From assembly GCA_012729395.1 (NCBI GenBank), contig JAAYDF010000056.1, positions 1-64,000 of the forward strand: 64,000 bases of DNA, written 5' to 3'. Made by a program: the position numbers and the translations under genes. Within the stretch, counting starts at the first letter, position 1, and each line of letters starts with the position of its first letter. This document shows, one piece after another, positions 1-7,712 of the stretch. The notes under the pieces are model-generated. The model had not been told where the DNA came from. It saw only the letters and a list, made by a program, of their open reading frames with translations, and did not search any database. The DNA is from Phycisphaerae bacterium (lineage in GTDB: Bacteria > Planctomycetota > Phycisphaerae > UBA1845 > PWPN01).

Positions 1-10
1 CACTGGGTGG

Positions 11-71
11 CACTGGTCTGTACCCAGACCAGTGGCTGTCCGCATTTGGCCACGGGTCGGAGTACCGACCC
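11..71. repeat. two short perfect hairpins at the window edge
   Basis: Positions 11-20 (CACTGGTCTG) and 25-34 (CAGACCAGTG) form a perfect 10-bp stem around TACC. Positions 54-60 (GGGTCGG) and 65-71 (CCGACCC) form a second stem around AGTA. The first hairpin shares the GTGGCACTG.TCTGT lead of the family A palindromes found later in the window, with both arms changed together (C to G on one side, G to C on the other). It is therefore probably a compensated variant of family A. Function unknown. Confidence 0.6.
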
Positions 72-261
72 ATGCCACCCTCGATACTTCGCCTTTGGCA
101 ACTTGCCACTGAACGGCGGATGCACCCAGAAGCCGAGTGAGTGCTCGCCGCGCCTTGACTTTCCACCTGGGGGTGCCTCATGCTTATATGGATAGCGGAT
201 GGTCCGCCTGGTCGAGGTGTTTCGCCGGGGACCTGGTTGAATGCTATGGAAGGAGCCTGGC

Positions 262-423
262 ATGCTAGTCAACAGAATGCGTCTGTTCATCGCGGGGATG
301 GTGGCGTTCCTGATTGGTGTACCCTTGACGGAGCGGGTGTTCGCTGCCGACGGCTGGGATATCACCTGGTCGGCACTGGACCTCGGTTTCGCGATCGCGG
401 ACGCCTCGTCCGGGGCAAGCTGA
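262..423 (+). CDS. short exported peptide or broken gene start
   Basis: A 53-residue reading frame starts at ATG 262, seven bases after a strong GGAAGGAG site. It reads as a signal peptide: basic start MLVNRMR, hydrophobic core FIAGMVAFLIGV, and a cleavage-like VFAADG. After only about 22 mature residues it stops at TGA 421-423. The same frame stays open beyond this stop to about position 632 and begins with protein-like sequence (SADFNRTGAISNAWVAERD). That suggests either a longer exported protein interrupted by a nonsense change or a decayed remnant. The family is not recognised. Confidence 0.35.
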   Translation: MLVNRMRLFIAGMVAFLIGVPLTERVFAADGWDITWSALDLGFAIADASSGAS

Positions 424-560
424 TCGGCGGACTTCAACCGCACGGGCGCGATCTCGAACGCATGGGTCGCTGAACGGGACGGCACGGGGACGCTCCACAC
501 TATCCGAACCGCTCCATGTGCGTCGCGAAGCGGCGAGCGGTCGGGTTTTGCGCATACCGC

Positions 561-1640
561 TCAATCATCGCGGCTTGTGGCTGGTTCGCCGGTCACAAGC
601 CGCTCTGCTATGTCTGTGCCCCAGCGAGCGTAGCCCCAGATGTACTGCGTGGGATCGCCGAGGATGATCTTCTCCAGGCCGCGCAGGTACCGGTTGGTGA
701 TGTACGCGACCGGGTCGGGCTGCCGCTGAGACTCCTCGTTCTTGATGGTGTCGGTGACGACGATCTCGAACCGGAATTGGCCACCCACTCTGCGAATGCC
801 GGCGACAGCGATGTCGGCCTCATATCGCCAAGCGAGCAACCCCACGGTTCGCCATGCGGTGGTCGGCAGGCCGAGGAAGGTGACGGGTAATCCTCGCTCG
901 GCGTGGTGATCCGCCACAATGGCCACGGCACCGCCCGCCGCGAGGATCTCGCCGAGTCGCCCGGCGGCCCGGTCGACCGGAATCATCTCGCAGCCGCCGC
1001 GGCCGCGGATACGCTTGCGGTACGCGTCGAAATCCGCGTTGCCGTGCGGCCGATAAACCACGCCCGCTCGCACGCCGCTGAAACCCAGGAACATCGGCAG
1101 CAAATCGAACGGCCCATAGTAGCCGGTCAACAGGATGAGCGGCTGGCGACGACGCTGAGCGGCCAGCAGAGCGGCGAGTTGGTCGTCCGGCAGTCGGCCG
1201 CCGTAGCGATCGAAGGTGCGGGGGTGGAGCAGTCGGTCCGCCAGCATGAGGTCGGTCAGGTTCCAGATGCGATGCACAAAGGATCGCTCCGCGATCTCGG
1301 GAATCCGCTCGATGGGGACGCGCTCACCCAGGGCCGCCCGGCATTGGGCCTCGCTGCGCAACCGGAACGCTTCGAGTGAACGATACAGGCAGCGGGCCAG
1401 CAGCCCGGTGACGGCGTACGCGACGCGCGGGCCCGCTACGCCCAGGGCCACGCCCAGTAGCCGGCGATAGACGTTACTTGCCCATAGAAAAGCCCGGACG
1501 AGCTTGGGCACCCCGGGAGCCAGACAACGAGGGGACGTGTGTTGGTCCCGCGAAGCGGCAAGCGTGTTTGTGCGTTTTGACCGCGAATCCATCATGTTTC
1601 CCGGACTCGATTTTCCAGTTTCCATTGCTTTCAGCGGCAT
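561..1640 (-). CDS. LpxL/HtrB-family acyltransferase-like protein
   Basis: The protein resembles the late acyltransferases of lipid A synthesis, which transfer an acyl chain to a glycolipid at the inner membrane. The family pattern is clear in the block LILLTGYYGPFDLL, then VVYRPHGN, then GGAVAIVADHH. In the family the first block reads GHFGxWE, with the His as catalytic base; here it reads GYYGPFD, so the His is replaced by Tyr and the Glu by Asp. Activity is therefore doubtful or altered. The first 47 or so residues include a translated repeat (LAASRD, see 1549-1597) and are poorly family-like, so the true start may lie downstream, for example GTG at 1511. Confidence 0.7.
   Translation of the reverse strand: MPLKAMETGKSSPGNMMDSRSKRTNTLAASRDQHTSPRCLAPGVPKLVRAFLWASNVYRRLLGVALGVAGPRVAYAVTGLLARCLYRSLEAFRLRSEAQCRAALGERVPIERIPEIAERSFVHRIWNLTDLMLADRLLHPRTFDRYGGRLPDDQLAALLAAQRRRQPLILLTGYYGPFDLLPMFLGFSGVRAGVVYRPHGNADFDAYRKRIRGRGGCEMIPVDRAAGRLGEILAAGGAVAIVADHHAERGLPVTFLGLPTTAWRTVGLLAWRYEADIAVAGIRRVGGQFRFEIVVTDTIKNEESQRQPDPVAYITNRYLRGLEKIILGDPTQYIWGYARWGTDIAERLVTGEPATSRDD
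1549..1597. repeat. dispersed repeat family C, copy 1
   Basis: The core CGCGAAGCGGCAAG recurs at 18777-18790 and 51856-51869. Copies 1 and 2 share more: GTCCCGCGAAGCGGCAAG, about 28 diverged bases, then a second shared block CGCGAATC near 1588 and 18810. This copy lies inside the 5' part of the acyltransferase reading frame, where it encodes TLAASRD on the minus strand. Confidence 0.55.
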
Positions 1641-1702
1641 TATCCACCGGCGGGCATGCCCACGCCATTCGGGCGGGTGTAGAATACCGTGGGAGGAGAG
1701 CG

Positions 1703-1939
1703 ATGGGCTCCAAGCGACTCAAGGGCTCGGCGATGGTTCTGATTCTGGCGGTGCTCGCCTTGATCTTCCTGGTTGGGGCGGCCCTCCTGATTGTGGCCGG
1801 GTTTCATCGTCGGGCGACAGTCGACGCCGCCCAGGGCCGCGACCTGCAACAAGTGCAGGAGGCCCTCAATCATAACCTGCTGCGGCAGCTCCGCGAGGAC
1901 GTGGTAGGGGCCGACGGCATCCCCTACAATGGCCGTTAA
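1703..1939 (+). CDS. truncated PilX/type IV pilin-like N-terminal fragment
   Basis: A 78-residue frame starts at ATG 1703 directly after GGGAGGAGAG (1691-1700). It has a basic stretch (MGSKRLKGSA), one long hydrophobic helix (MVLILAVLALIFLVGAALLIVAG) and the start of an amphipathic segment. This is the layout of the N-terminus of PilX-like or type II secretion minor pseudopilin proteins, which are normally several hundred residues long. It ends at TAA 1937-1939, just before a repeat-rich stretch (1950-2052). It may be a remnant whose 3' part was lost, or a true small single-pass membrane protein. Confidence 0.5.
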   Translation: MGSKRLKGSAMVLILAVLALIFLVGAALLIVAGFHRRATVDAAQGRDLQQVQEALNHNLLRQLREDVVGADGIPYNGR

Positions 1940-1958
1940 ACGTGATCCCCCTCATGGG

Positions 1959-2052
1959 TGTGGCACCGCTCCGCGGCCGTGCGGCCCGGGGTGTGGCGGA
2001 GCGGCCCAGGGTGTGGCACTGCTCTGTGAGCAGTGCATGCGTGCATGGCCTT
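1959..2052. repeat. family A palindrome with tandem GTGTGGC leads
   Basis: A perfect family A hairpin lies at 2016-2036: stem GCACTGCTC, loop TGT, stem GAGCAGTGC, followed by ATGCGTGCATGGCC. It is preceded by further partial copies of the lead GTGTGGC at about 1960 and 1991. It sits between the truncated pilin-like ORF and the rlmN-type gene. Confidence 0.7.
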
Positions 2053-2165
2053 CTCGTGCATAGTTTTTGCCACTATATAGGCCCGGCCGCCACGGTGGCG
2101 TGTGGGCTGCCGCGGGAGGCTGCGGTTGCGGGTTTGCTGTCCTGTGACGGCATCCGAGGTAATCT

Positions 2166-3164
2166 GTGGACGTATTGGGGCTGACGTTCGGGGAAGTGAT
2201 CGAGCTGGTTCGCCCCAAGCGACCGGCGGTGAGGGCGCTGCGCGATCGCTATCGCCGACTCATAACCGGCCAGCCTGACGACGGCCCCCTGCACGCCGAT
2301 GTCCTGCCCGTAGTTCGCCGGATCCAAGACGGCGATCTGACCAAGTACATTCAGCGCACCCATGACGGCCTGGAGATCGAAAGCGTCCTGGTACCCATGC
2401 AGCGCTACGGGCGAGCGTGGAAGACTTTGTGCGTGTCGTCGCAGATCGGCTGTGCGCGGGCGTGCGCGTTCTGCGAGACGGGGCAACTGGGTCTGCTGCG
2501 CAGCCTGACGCCCGGCGAGATCGTGGGGCAGGTGGTGGCTGCCCGGCAGGAGTTCGGCGAGCGGGTACGCAACGTGGTTTTCATGGGCATGGGCGAGCCA
2601 TTCGATAACTTCGACGCGGTCGTTCAGGCGGTCCATGTCCTGCGCGATCGGTCGGGCTTGTCGTTTGCCGGCGAACGAATCTCGATTTCGACCGTCGGCC
2701 GGGTCGCGGGCATTCGCCGGATGGCCGAGTTGGGCTGGCGGCGAGTGAACCTGGCCGTATCGCTCAACGCGCCCAACGACACCATTCGTTCACAACTCAT
2801 GCCCGTTAATCGGTTGGAACCCATGGGTCTGCTGCGAGAGGCTCTGCTCGCCTATCCCCTGCGCAAGTGCCAGTTCTTCATGATCGAGTACGTCTTGATT
2901 CCCGGGCTCAACGACGCCTACGAACATGCCCTCGAACTCGTCGAGTATCTGCGGCCGGTCAAATGCGTAGTCAACGTGATTCCCTACAACCCGCGGAAGG
3001 ATTCGCCCTGGCCCGCGCCGACGGAGGAGTCCGTGGTACGGTTCCTTGCCTGGCTCACTCAAGCGGGGCAGATGTGCAAGCGACGGCTGACCAAGGGTCG
3101 CGACCTCATGGCCGCCTGCGGGCAACTGGGCAACCGCGAACTCCTCCGCTCGCGGGAACGATGA
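2166..3164 (+). CDS. rlmN: RlmN-type 23S rRNA A2503 C2-methyltransferase
   Basis: This is a 332-residue radical SAM enzyme. The cluster motif CX3CX2C is at Cys96, Cys100 and Cys103 (CARACAFC). The second catalytic Cys, which carries the methyl-enzyme intermediate in RlmN/Cfr, lies in AACGQLG near residue 318. The motifs GMGEPFDN and SISTVGRV are typical. RlmN methylates C2 of A2503 in 23S rRNA and, in some bacteria, A37 of certain tRNAs. The GTG start at 2166 is supported by GAGGT at 2156-2160. RlmN is preferred over Cfr because housekeeping copies are nearly universal; sequence alone does not fully separate the two. Confidence 0.9.
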   Translation: MDVLGLTFGEVIELVRPKRPAVRALRDRYRRLITGQPDDGPLHADVLPVVRRIQDGDLTKYIQRTHDGLEIESVLVPMQRYGRAWKTLCVSSQIGCARACAFCETGQLGLLRSLTPGEIVGQVVAARQEFGERVRNVVFMGMGEPFDNFDAVVQAVHVLRDRSGLSFAGERISISTVGRVAGIRRMAELGWRRVNLAVSLNAPNDTIRSQLMPVNRLEPMGLLREALLAYPLRKCQFFMIEYVLIPGLNDAYEHALELVEYLRPVKCVVNVIPYNPRKDSPWPAPTEESVVRFLAWLTQAGQMCKRRLTKGRDLMAACGQLGNRELLRSRER

Positions 3165-3228
3165 GTCAATGAGACGGCGGCGCGGTTCTCTGGCCGCGAT
3201 CGGCGGTTGCCTCACGCACCAGCACCGC

Positions 3229-3427
3229 GTGGGCTGAAGCCCACGGCTCTTTGGGACCGCGGCCAGCAGCATCCGCACATCGGTCAGGTGGAGATACGGA
3301 AGCCGGTCAGGTGGAGGCACGGAGGCGGGGCGACCGGCGGCAACAAACAGAGCCGCGACCGTAAGGAAGCGGTTCCCCCTTGGCGGAATACTCGCTTCGC
3401 AACCACCGCCCCCTTGCGGTCGCGGCC
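3229..3427. repeat. small hairpin plus degenerate family B element
   Basis: Positions 3229-3246 form an 8-bp hairpin (CGTGGGCT, loop GA, AGCCCACG). Positions 3348-3374 carry a clear family B left arm (CAGAGCCGCGACCGTAAGGA, then AGCGGTT). A diverged right arm (ACCGCCCCCTTGCGGTCGCG, then GCC) is at 3405-3427. The block fills the space between the convergent rlmN and the Cys-cluster gene. Confidence 0.65.
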
Positions 3428-3436
3428 CGTCAGTGC

Positions 3437-3919
3437 TCATCGATCAATCCGCATCGGCGGGGAATCTCGCAGCGATTGCAGAGCGGCGATCCAATCCACG
3501 TATGCGTAGGGCACGTCGAGCTGCTCGTGAAGCCGCCGCAGCTTGGCCAGCAGTTCCTCGGTCAACGGCCCTTGCCACTCCTGGGCACCGGGGTCGCAGT
3601 AGAAGACGCGGCAACCCATGGGCCGCAGGTCGCGGACATGGCAACGGCCGTCGCGAGCGTGAGGGCAGGCATCCGTGTCGGCCGGGTCGGCCTCACATCC
3701 GCCGGATAGGTAGAACGCCACCTCCAGGCTGGTCACATACAGCCGATGCCCATACTGGCCAAAACGGCAGCACGCCCCGCGGTTCCAGCAGGTCGCCCCG
3801 TGGGCCGCGACACGCCGGGTAACCTCCAGATAGAAGCGATGCATTGCCTCGATCACGTCGGCGCGTTGCGCGGCTTCACGCCAAACATCAATCGGCAGCG
3901 GGCTTGCCTGTGCGCTCAT
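3437..3919 (-). CDS. YkgJ-family Cys-cluster protein
   Basis: A 160-residue soluble protein of the family annotated as putative zinc- or iron-chelating (YkgJ, CxxCxxCC-like). Visible Cys groups are TCWNRGACCRFG, then a CPHARDGRCHVRDLRP segment, then MGCRVFYCDP. The start at ATG 3919 (MSAQASPLPID) is chosen because GGAGA precedes it; the frame stays open upstream but through repeat sequence. A second member of the same family lies just upstream on the same strand at 4091-4519, so the two may be co-transcribed paralogues. The molecular function of the family is not established; metal binding is inferred from the cysteines. Confidence 0.75.
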   Translation of the reverse strand: MSAQASPLPIDVWREAAQRADVIEAMHRFYLEVTRRVAAHGATCWNRGACCRFGQYGHRLYVTSLEVAFYLSGGCEADPADTDACPHARDGRCHVRDLRPMGCRVFYCDPGAQEWQGPLTEELLAKLRRLHEQLDVPYAYVDWIAALQSLRDSPPMRIDR

Positions 3920-3960
3920 CGGGATTCTCTCCGGCAGGTTTTCTTGTGCTGGAGGCCTTG

Positions 3961-3992
3961 CACGCGAAACACTGCTCGCAGAGCGGTGCCGC
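3961..3992. repeat. degenerate family A palindrome
   Basis: On the minus strand this reads as a family A element. The arms CACTGCTC and GAGCGGTG (3970-3988) flank GCA, and the characteristic CGCG flank is at 3962-3965. One arm carries a G that breaks a pair. It sits between the two YkgJ-like genes. Confidence 0.55.
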
Positions 3993-4090
3993 ACGATAGC
4001 CGTTCGGTAACAAGGCCTGCAGAGCATTGCCACACGGGGGCGTGCCGTCGTGACCGCCGCTACGGCGACGCGTCGTCCGTCGCCGTCGGG

Positions 4091-4519
4091 TTAATCCCAC
4101 GACTTCTTGAGCCGCAGTTCCTCGATGGCCACGAAGTCGCAGGACTTGCCGTTGTTCATGCCCGGGCATTTCTCCGAGGCCTCCGCCCAATCGCCGGGCG
4201 TTCGAAGGTTGGACGACCAGAAAGGCCAGGTGCGGCACTGCAGAGGACGAACCGGGTAGATGCCGCAACCTCGCTGTCCGTTGCCCAACGACTTGAGGAA
4301 GACGCAGTCGCCGTTCTCCTTCTCGGTCAGCGAGTACTTGAAGCCCACGCGGCGAAGGATCTCCCGCGGCAGCCACTCATCATCGCGGCCAAGGTACTTG
4401 GCGATCCGGCCGATTTCCTCGCGCGTCACCCAGACGTAGCCGGGGGCACCCGTGCAGCAGTTGCCGCACTGCGTGCACTCGAATCGCAGACCGCCCTGGT
4501 ACCATTTCTCTTTCGCCAA
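4091..4519 (-). CDS. YkgJ-family Cys-cluster protein
   Basis: A YkgJ-like protein of 142 residues. Cys pattern: FECTQCGNCCTGAPGYVW, then GDCVFLK, then GCGIYPVRPLQCRTWPFW, then EKCPGM. This is the classic CxxCxxCC and C...YPxRPxxCRxWPF layout of putative Fe/Zn-binding proteins. I choose the TTG at 4519 (MAKEKWYQGG) because it has a strong GGAGG seven bases upstream. The ATG at 4534 lies before that site and lacks its own. The upstream region carries family A repeats, so the longer frame is probably not translated. Confidence 0.75.
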   Translation of the reverse strand: MAKEKWYQGGLRFECTQCGNCCTGAPGYVWVTREEIGRIAKYLGRDDEWLPREILRRVGFKYSLTEKENGDCVFLKSLGNGQRGCGIYPVRPLQCRTWPFWSSNLRTPGDWAEASEKCPGMNNGKSCDFVAIEELRLKKSWD

Positions 4520-4625
4520 CCGATGTCCTCCCATGCGTGCCGAGCGTGCAACCGCGCGTCTCCTCAACGCCGCCGCGCTTGGCAAAAAGCAGCTGTATGT
4601 CACAGCGTTACAACGGCCATTTCCT

Positions 4626-4774
4626 GTGTGGCCTTGCTTCGTGAGCAATGCCCAAAAACCACAATCGTGTGGCACTGCTCTGTGAGCAGTGCACGCGTGC
4701 AGGGCTTACTCGACCATGATGGCCGGCAGTGTCCACCCGAACGGCGAGCAGTGCACGCGTGCAGGGCTTACTCG
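4626..4774. repeat. cluster of three family A copies
   Basis: Copy one (4626-4651) is degenerate. Copy two (4672-4692) is a perfect 9-bp stem with TGT loop. Copy three is a half element. A 29-base block beginning GAGCAGTGCACGCGTGCAGG is repeated without change at 4684-4712 and 4746-4774, so this is a recent local duplication. The cluster lies between the 3' end of the GH116 gene and the 5' end of the second YkgJ-like gene. Confidence 0.75.
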
Positions 4775-4868
4775 CCACTTGCATCATCCGCCGAGCAGGC
4801 CCCGGCCGCTACTGGAAGATGCCAGCCAGTTTCGTCCTACTCATCCCCTCGCGGCCCTGTCTGGCTTG

Positions 4869-7496
4869 TCAGGCCTTGAGATCGATCTCCTGTGCGTCAA
4901 TGCGGCCGGCCTTGACCTCGAGGAAGGGCTTGCCCTTCTTCACCCCGACCGTGCCGTAACCGGTCGCGGTCGAGATGAACGCGCGGAAGTCGCCCTTGAT
5001 CGTCGGGCGAAGATGCAGCCGCTTGGTGGTCGCGTCGTACCATGTGCCCGTCAGGCCCTGCAGCAAGCCATAGGATGCCATCGCCCGGGCATACCAATGG
5101 CCGCACTCGTACTCGTTGAACGGGTTGCGAATCCTTCCATCGTAGCGGTCACGGCAGACGCGGACGATCTCCATCCCCTCGTCGACGAGCCCCACGAGCA
5201 TGAGGTGCGAGGCGACCTGGTACTCGATGCCGGTCCAGACCTCGTTGCTGTACACGAACGGAAGCGACAACGCACCGCCTTTGGGCCAACTGCACAGCAG
5301 GAGCCCACCCTCGCGGCCGCAGGCGTAGGCCGGGCGCTGCGGGTTGGCGTGTCCGCACGCCGCCAGGTCCTGCTTGAGGTTGTAGCGATGCACGGCCTTG
5401 AGGTGGCTGGCGATCTTGTCCTTGTCCAGCACCTGCCCGACGCCGCAGACCGCCGCCATCCACGAGCCAAGCACACCATCGGACAGGCAGCCCTTGCCGT
5501 ACTGGTACTTGGGTCCTTCCTTCTTGAGCAGTTCGACCGCTTCCGGCGAATAGCCCCCCCCAAAGGTTTGCACCTTGGTGGGATCCGGAGCCTGCAGGCC
5601 CTCCCACTGGATTTTCTGGATGAAGTACTCGCCGTCGAACAGCTCCGCCTCGGCATAACGGTTGCCCTTCTCCAGCAGGGCGGCGTAATCGTGCTGTTCG
5701 TCGCCGACCGCCTCGGCCATGGCCACCGCGGCAGCTAAAGCCCCGAGATAGAAGCTGGTCAACATGCCGTTGGGGCCCCAGAACTCGATGTCGTAGGTGT
5801 TGTGCTGCGGCTCTTCCAGGTAACCCTTGCGCTTGGGATCCCAGGTTTTGATGCAGTACTCAAGGCTTTGCTTGACCCGCGGCCAGATCCCCCGCAGCCA
5901 GCCGGTGTCGCCGCTGATCCGCCATTCGCGATGGGCCTTCATGATCCCGCCGAGTTGCCCATCAGTGGCCGCGTGGAACCTGTATACCGGTGGGCGGATC
6001 GGCAGGGAGGCGCGGAAGACCTGCCGGCCCTCGGCGTTCTGATTCACCTCAAACTCGGTCTCACGCAGCGTCCGTTCCAGGGCCGGGAACAGATGGGGGA
6101 TCGCCTGTGCGTAATTCCATACGTGCGTGCAGGAGCCGTGGCAGGAGCCGTGGCCGTCACAGCAACCCTCCCAGCACCAGAGCTTCCCATCCGCCTGCCG
6201 CAATATGGTCGGACTCTTGAGGATGGTCAGGTTGGCCGCTACCGCCTCGACGACTTCGGGCGGCAACGTCGTGTCGTAGAAGCAGTCGCTGAAGCGGCGG
6301 GTGTTGGCTTTCAGCGTGTCATAGTGGTCGCGCCAGTAGCCGGCCAGCTCCTCGATGCCCGGGAACCTCGAGCTATACCACGGCCGGTAGAACTGCATCG
6401 CGGGCGACGGATCCTGCTGCGCGCCTCCATCCGGATCCTCGCCCAGCCGGATGTTCGATTGTCCCGAATACCAGCTCAGTTGCAGAACCACGGTCCGCGA
6501 CGCCCCCGCGGCCAAGTTCACAGGCACGAAGATGCTGCCGCCCGGTGACGCCGCTCCTTCGCTGATCGGCGGGCGATCGAAACACGCCCCCTCCTGCACG
6601 TCCTTCCAGGCCATGGTCAGCGAGTCAAACCAGCCGCCCCTGAACCAGGCACAGTTTACCTTGGTGGCCGCGTCCGTCGCCGCCGCGCAAAAGGCCGCTC
6701 GCTCCCAGGGCTTGTCCTCCGCGCCGGGCGCAAAGAAAATGAATCCCTTCGGAAACGCCTTGACCACCTGCCCGTTGCCAGGCATGAAGTTCTTCGAGTT
6801 GAACGAGAAGACCGCCTCGACCGCCTTCTTCGAGCGGTTCTTGAAGGTGTACTCCAGTCCCGCCACGGGCAGGCAGGCGTGGTCCGCGTCGTTGGGCTCG
6901 AACGGGCTCCAACCGGTGATTTCCACGTCCAGAGGCAATGCGGGATCGCTCAGTCGCACCATCCCGAAGGGAAAACGTGCTTGGAACTCGGCATCCATGA
7001 AGCGCGGCAAGCCGTACGCCCGGTTGCCGGCGCCATTGCCAGTTTGCGGCGGGCCGAACAGCTTCCACGTCGGTACTTGGCCTTCCAGCACGCGAGCGAC
7101 GTGGCCGCCGTCCGATCCGATGCCCTTGACGCAGACCGCCGCGAACACGCAGGGCTCGTTGTAGACGTCCGGCTGGTTGCGCAGCGAAACGTGCGACAGG
7201 GCGCCGGTGCCCTCCAGGCAGATCATGCCGGCCCCCATCCCGCCCATGGGGAACGCGATGCGGCTGTTGTGCTCACCCGCGTAGGGGCCGTTGTAAGTCC
7301 GGAGTTGACGCCGGCTTGCCCCCCGCCCGCCTCGCCCGCGTGGTGCGTCTGCCATGGCGAGAACCTGCCCGTCAAGACTGCTTCCGGGAACTGCCTCCGC
7401 CGCGCTCGTCGCTCCCAATGCTCCGGCGGTCACCACTGATTTCCTCAGAAAATCGCGACGTGGCATCGAAGTCTCGTCCTTGCGGTAGTTGGGCAT
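4869..7496 (-). CDS. Tat-exported GH116 glucosylceramidase-like glycosidase
   Basis: An 875-residue secreted enzyme starting at ATG 7496, with GGAGG just upstream. The N-terminus has a twin-arginine motif (MPRRDFLRKSVVTAGALG). The core matches the non-lysosomal glucosylceramidase/GH116 family: an N-terminal beta domain (MGGMGAGMICLEGTGALSHV) followed by an (alpha/alpha)6 barrel. Candidate catalytic residues by family comparison are the nucleophile Glu near residue 443 (LWCWEG) and the acid/base Asp near residue 569 (HNTYDIEF). The Cys-rich stretch CCDGHGSCHGSC beside the nucleophile is notable. The family cleaves beta-glucosides, beta-xylosides or N-acetylglucosaminides; the substrate here is unknown. 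Confidence 0.85.
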   Translation of the reverse strand: MPNYRKDETSMPRRDFLRKSVVTAGALGATSAAEAVPGSSLDGQVLAMADAPRGRGGRGASRRQLRTYNGPYAGEHNSRIAFPMGGMGAGMICLEGTGALSHVSLRNQPDVYNEPCVFAAVCVKGIGSDGGHVARVLEGQVPTWKLFGPPQTGNGAGNRAYGLPRFMDAEFQARFPFGMVRLSDPALPLDVEITGWSPFEPNDADHACLPVAGLEYTFKNRSKKAVEAVFSFNSKNFMPGNGQVVKAFPKGFIFFAPGAEDKPWERAAFCAAATDAATKVNCAWFRGGWFDSLTMAWKDVQEGACFDRPPISEGAASPGGSIFVPVNLAAGASRTVVLQLSWYSGQSNIRLGEDPDGGAQQDPSPAMQFYRPWYSSRFPGIEELAGYWRDHYDTLKANTRRFSDCFYDTTLPPEVVEAVAANLTILKSPTILRQADGKLWCWEGCCDGHGSCHGSCTHVWNYAQAIPHLFPALERTLRETEFEVNQNAEGRQVFRASLPIRPPVYRFHAATDGQLGGIMKAHREWRISGDTGWLRGIWPRVKQSLEYCIKTWDPKRKGYLEEPQHNTYDIEFWGPNGMLTSFYLGALAAAVAMAEAVGDEQHDYAALLEKGNRYAEAELFDGEYFIQKIQWEGLQAPDPTKVQTFGGGYSPEAVELLKKEGPKYQYGKGCLSDGVLGSWMAAVCGVGQVLDKDKIASHLKAVHRYNLKQDLAACGHANPQRPAYACGREGGLLLCSWPKGGALSLPFVYSNEVWTGIEYQVASHLMLVGLVDEGMEIVRVCRDRYDGRIRNPFNEYECGHWYARAMASYGLLQGLTGTWYDATTKRLHLRPTIKGDFRAFISTATGYGTVGVKKGKPFLEVKAGRIDAQEIDLKA

Positions 7497-7712
7497 ATCG
7501 ACCTCCTCATGTTGTCGTGCGGATACCCCCACCAAACCGTCTGAATGGCGGTATCTTACTTGGATCGGTCCGCCCGTCCACCTGCCCCGCCGCCATGTCT
7601 CGACGCCAGGGGCCGTCAGTGTATTGGCCAGCGATCGGATCCCACCTCGCACCGGGGCGGGTGCCGGGCCAGTTCATCGCATCGCCCGTGGTGGGTTGGC
7701 GACGATCGGCCG

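Noticed and set aside
421-423. TGA as selenocysteine codon
   Set aside because: No SECIS-like hairpin was evident downstream and no selenoprotein family is recognised. A nonsense change or a natural stop is simpler.
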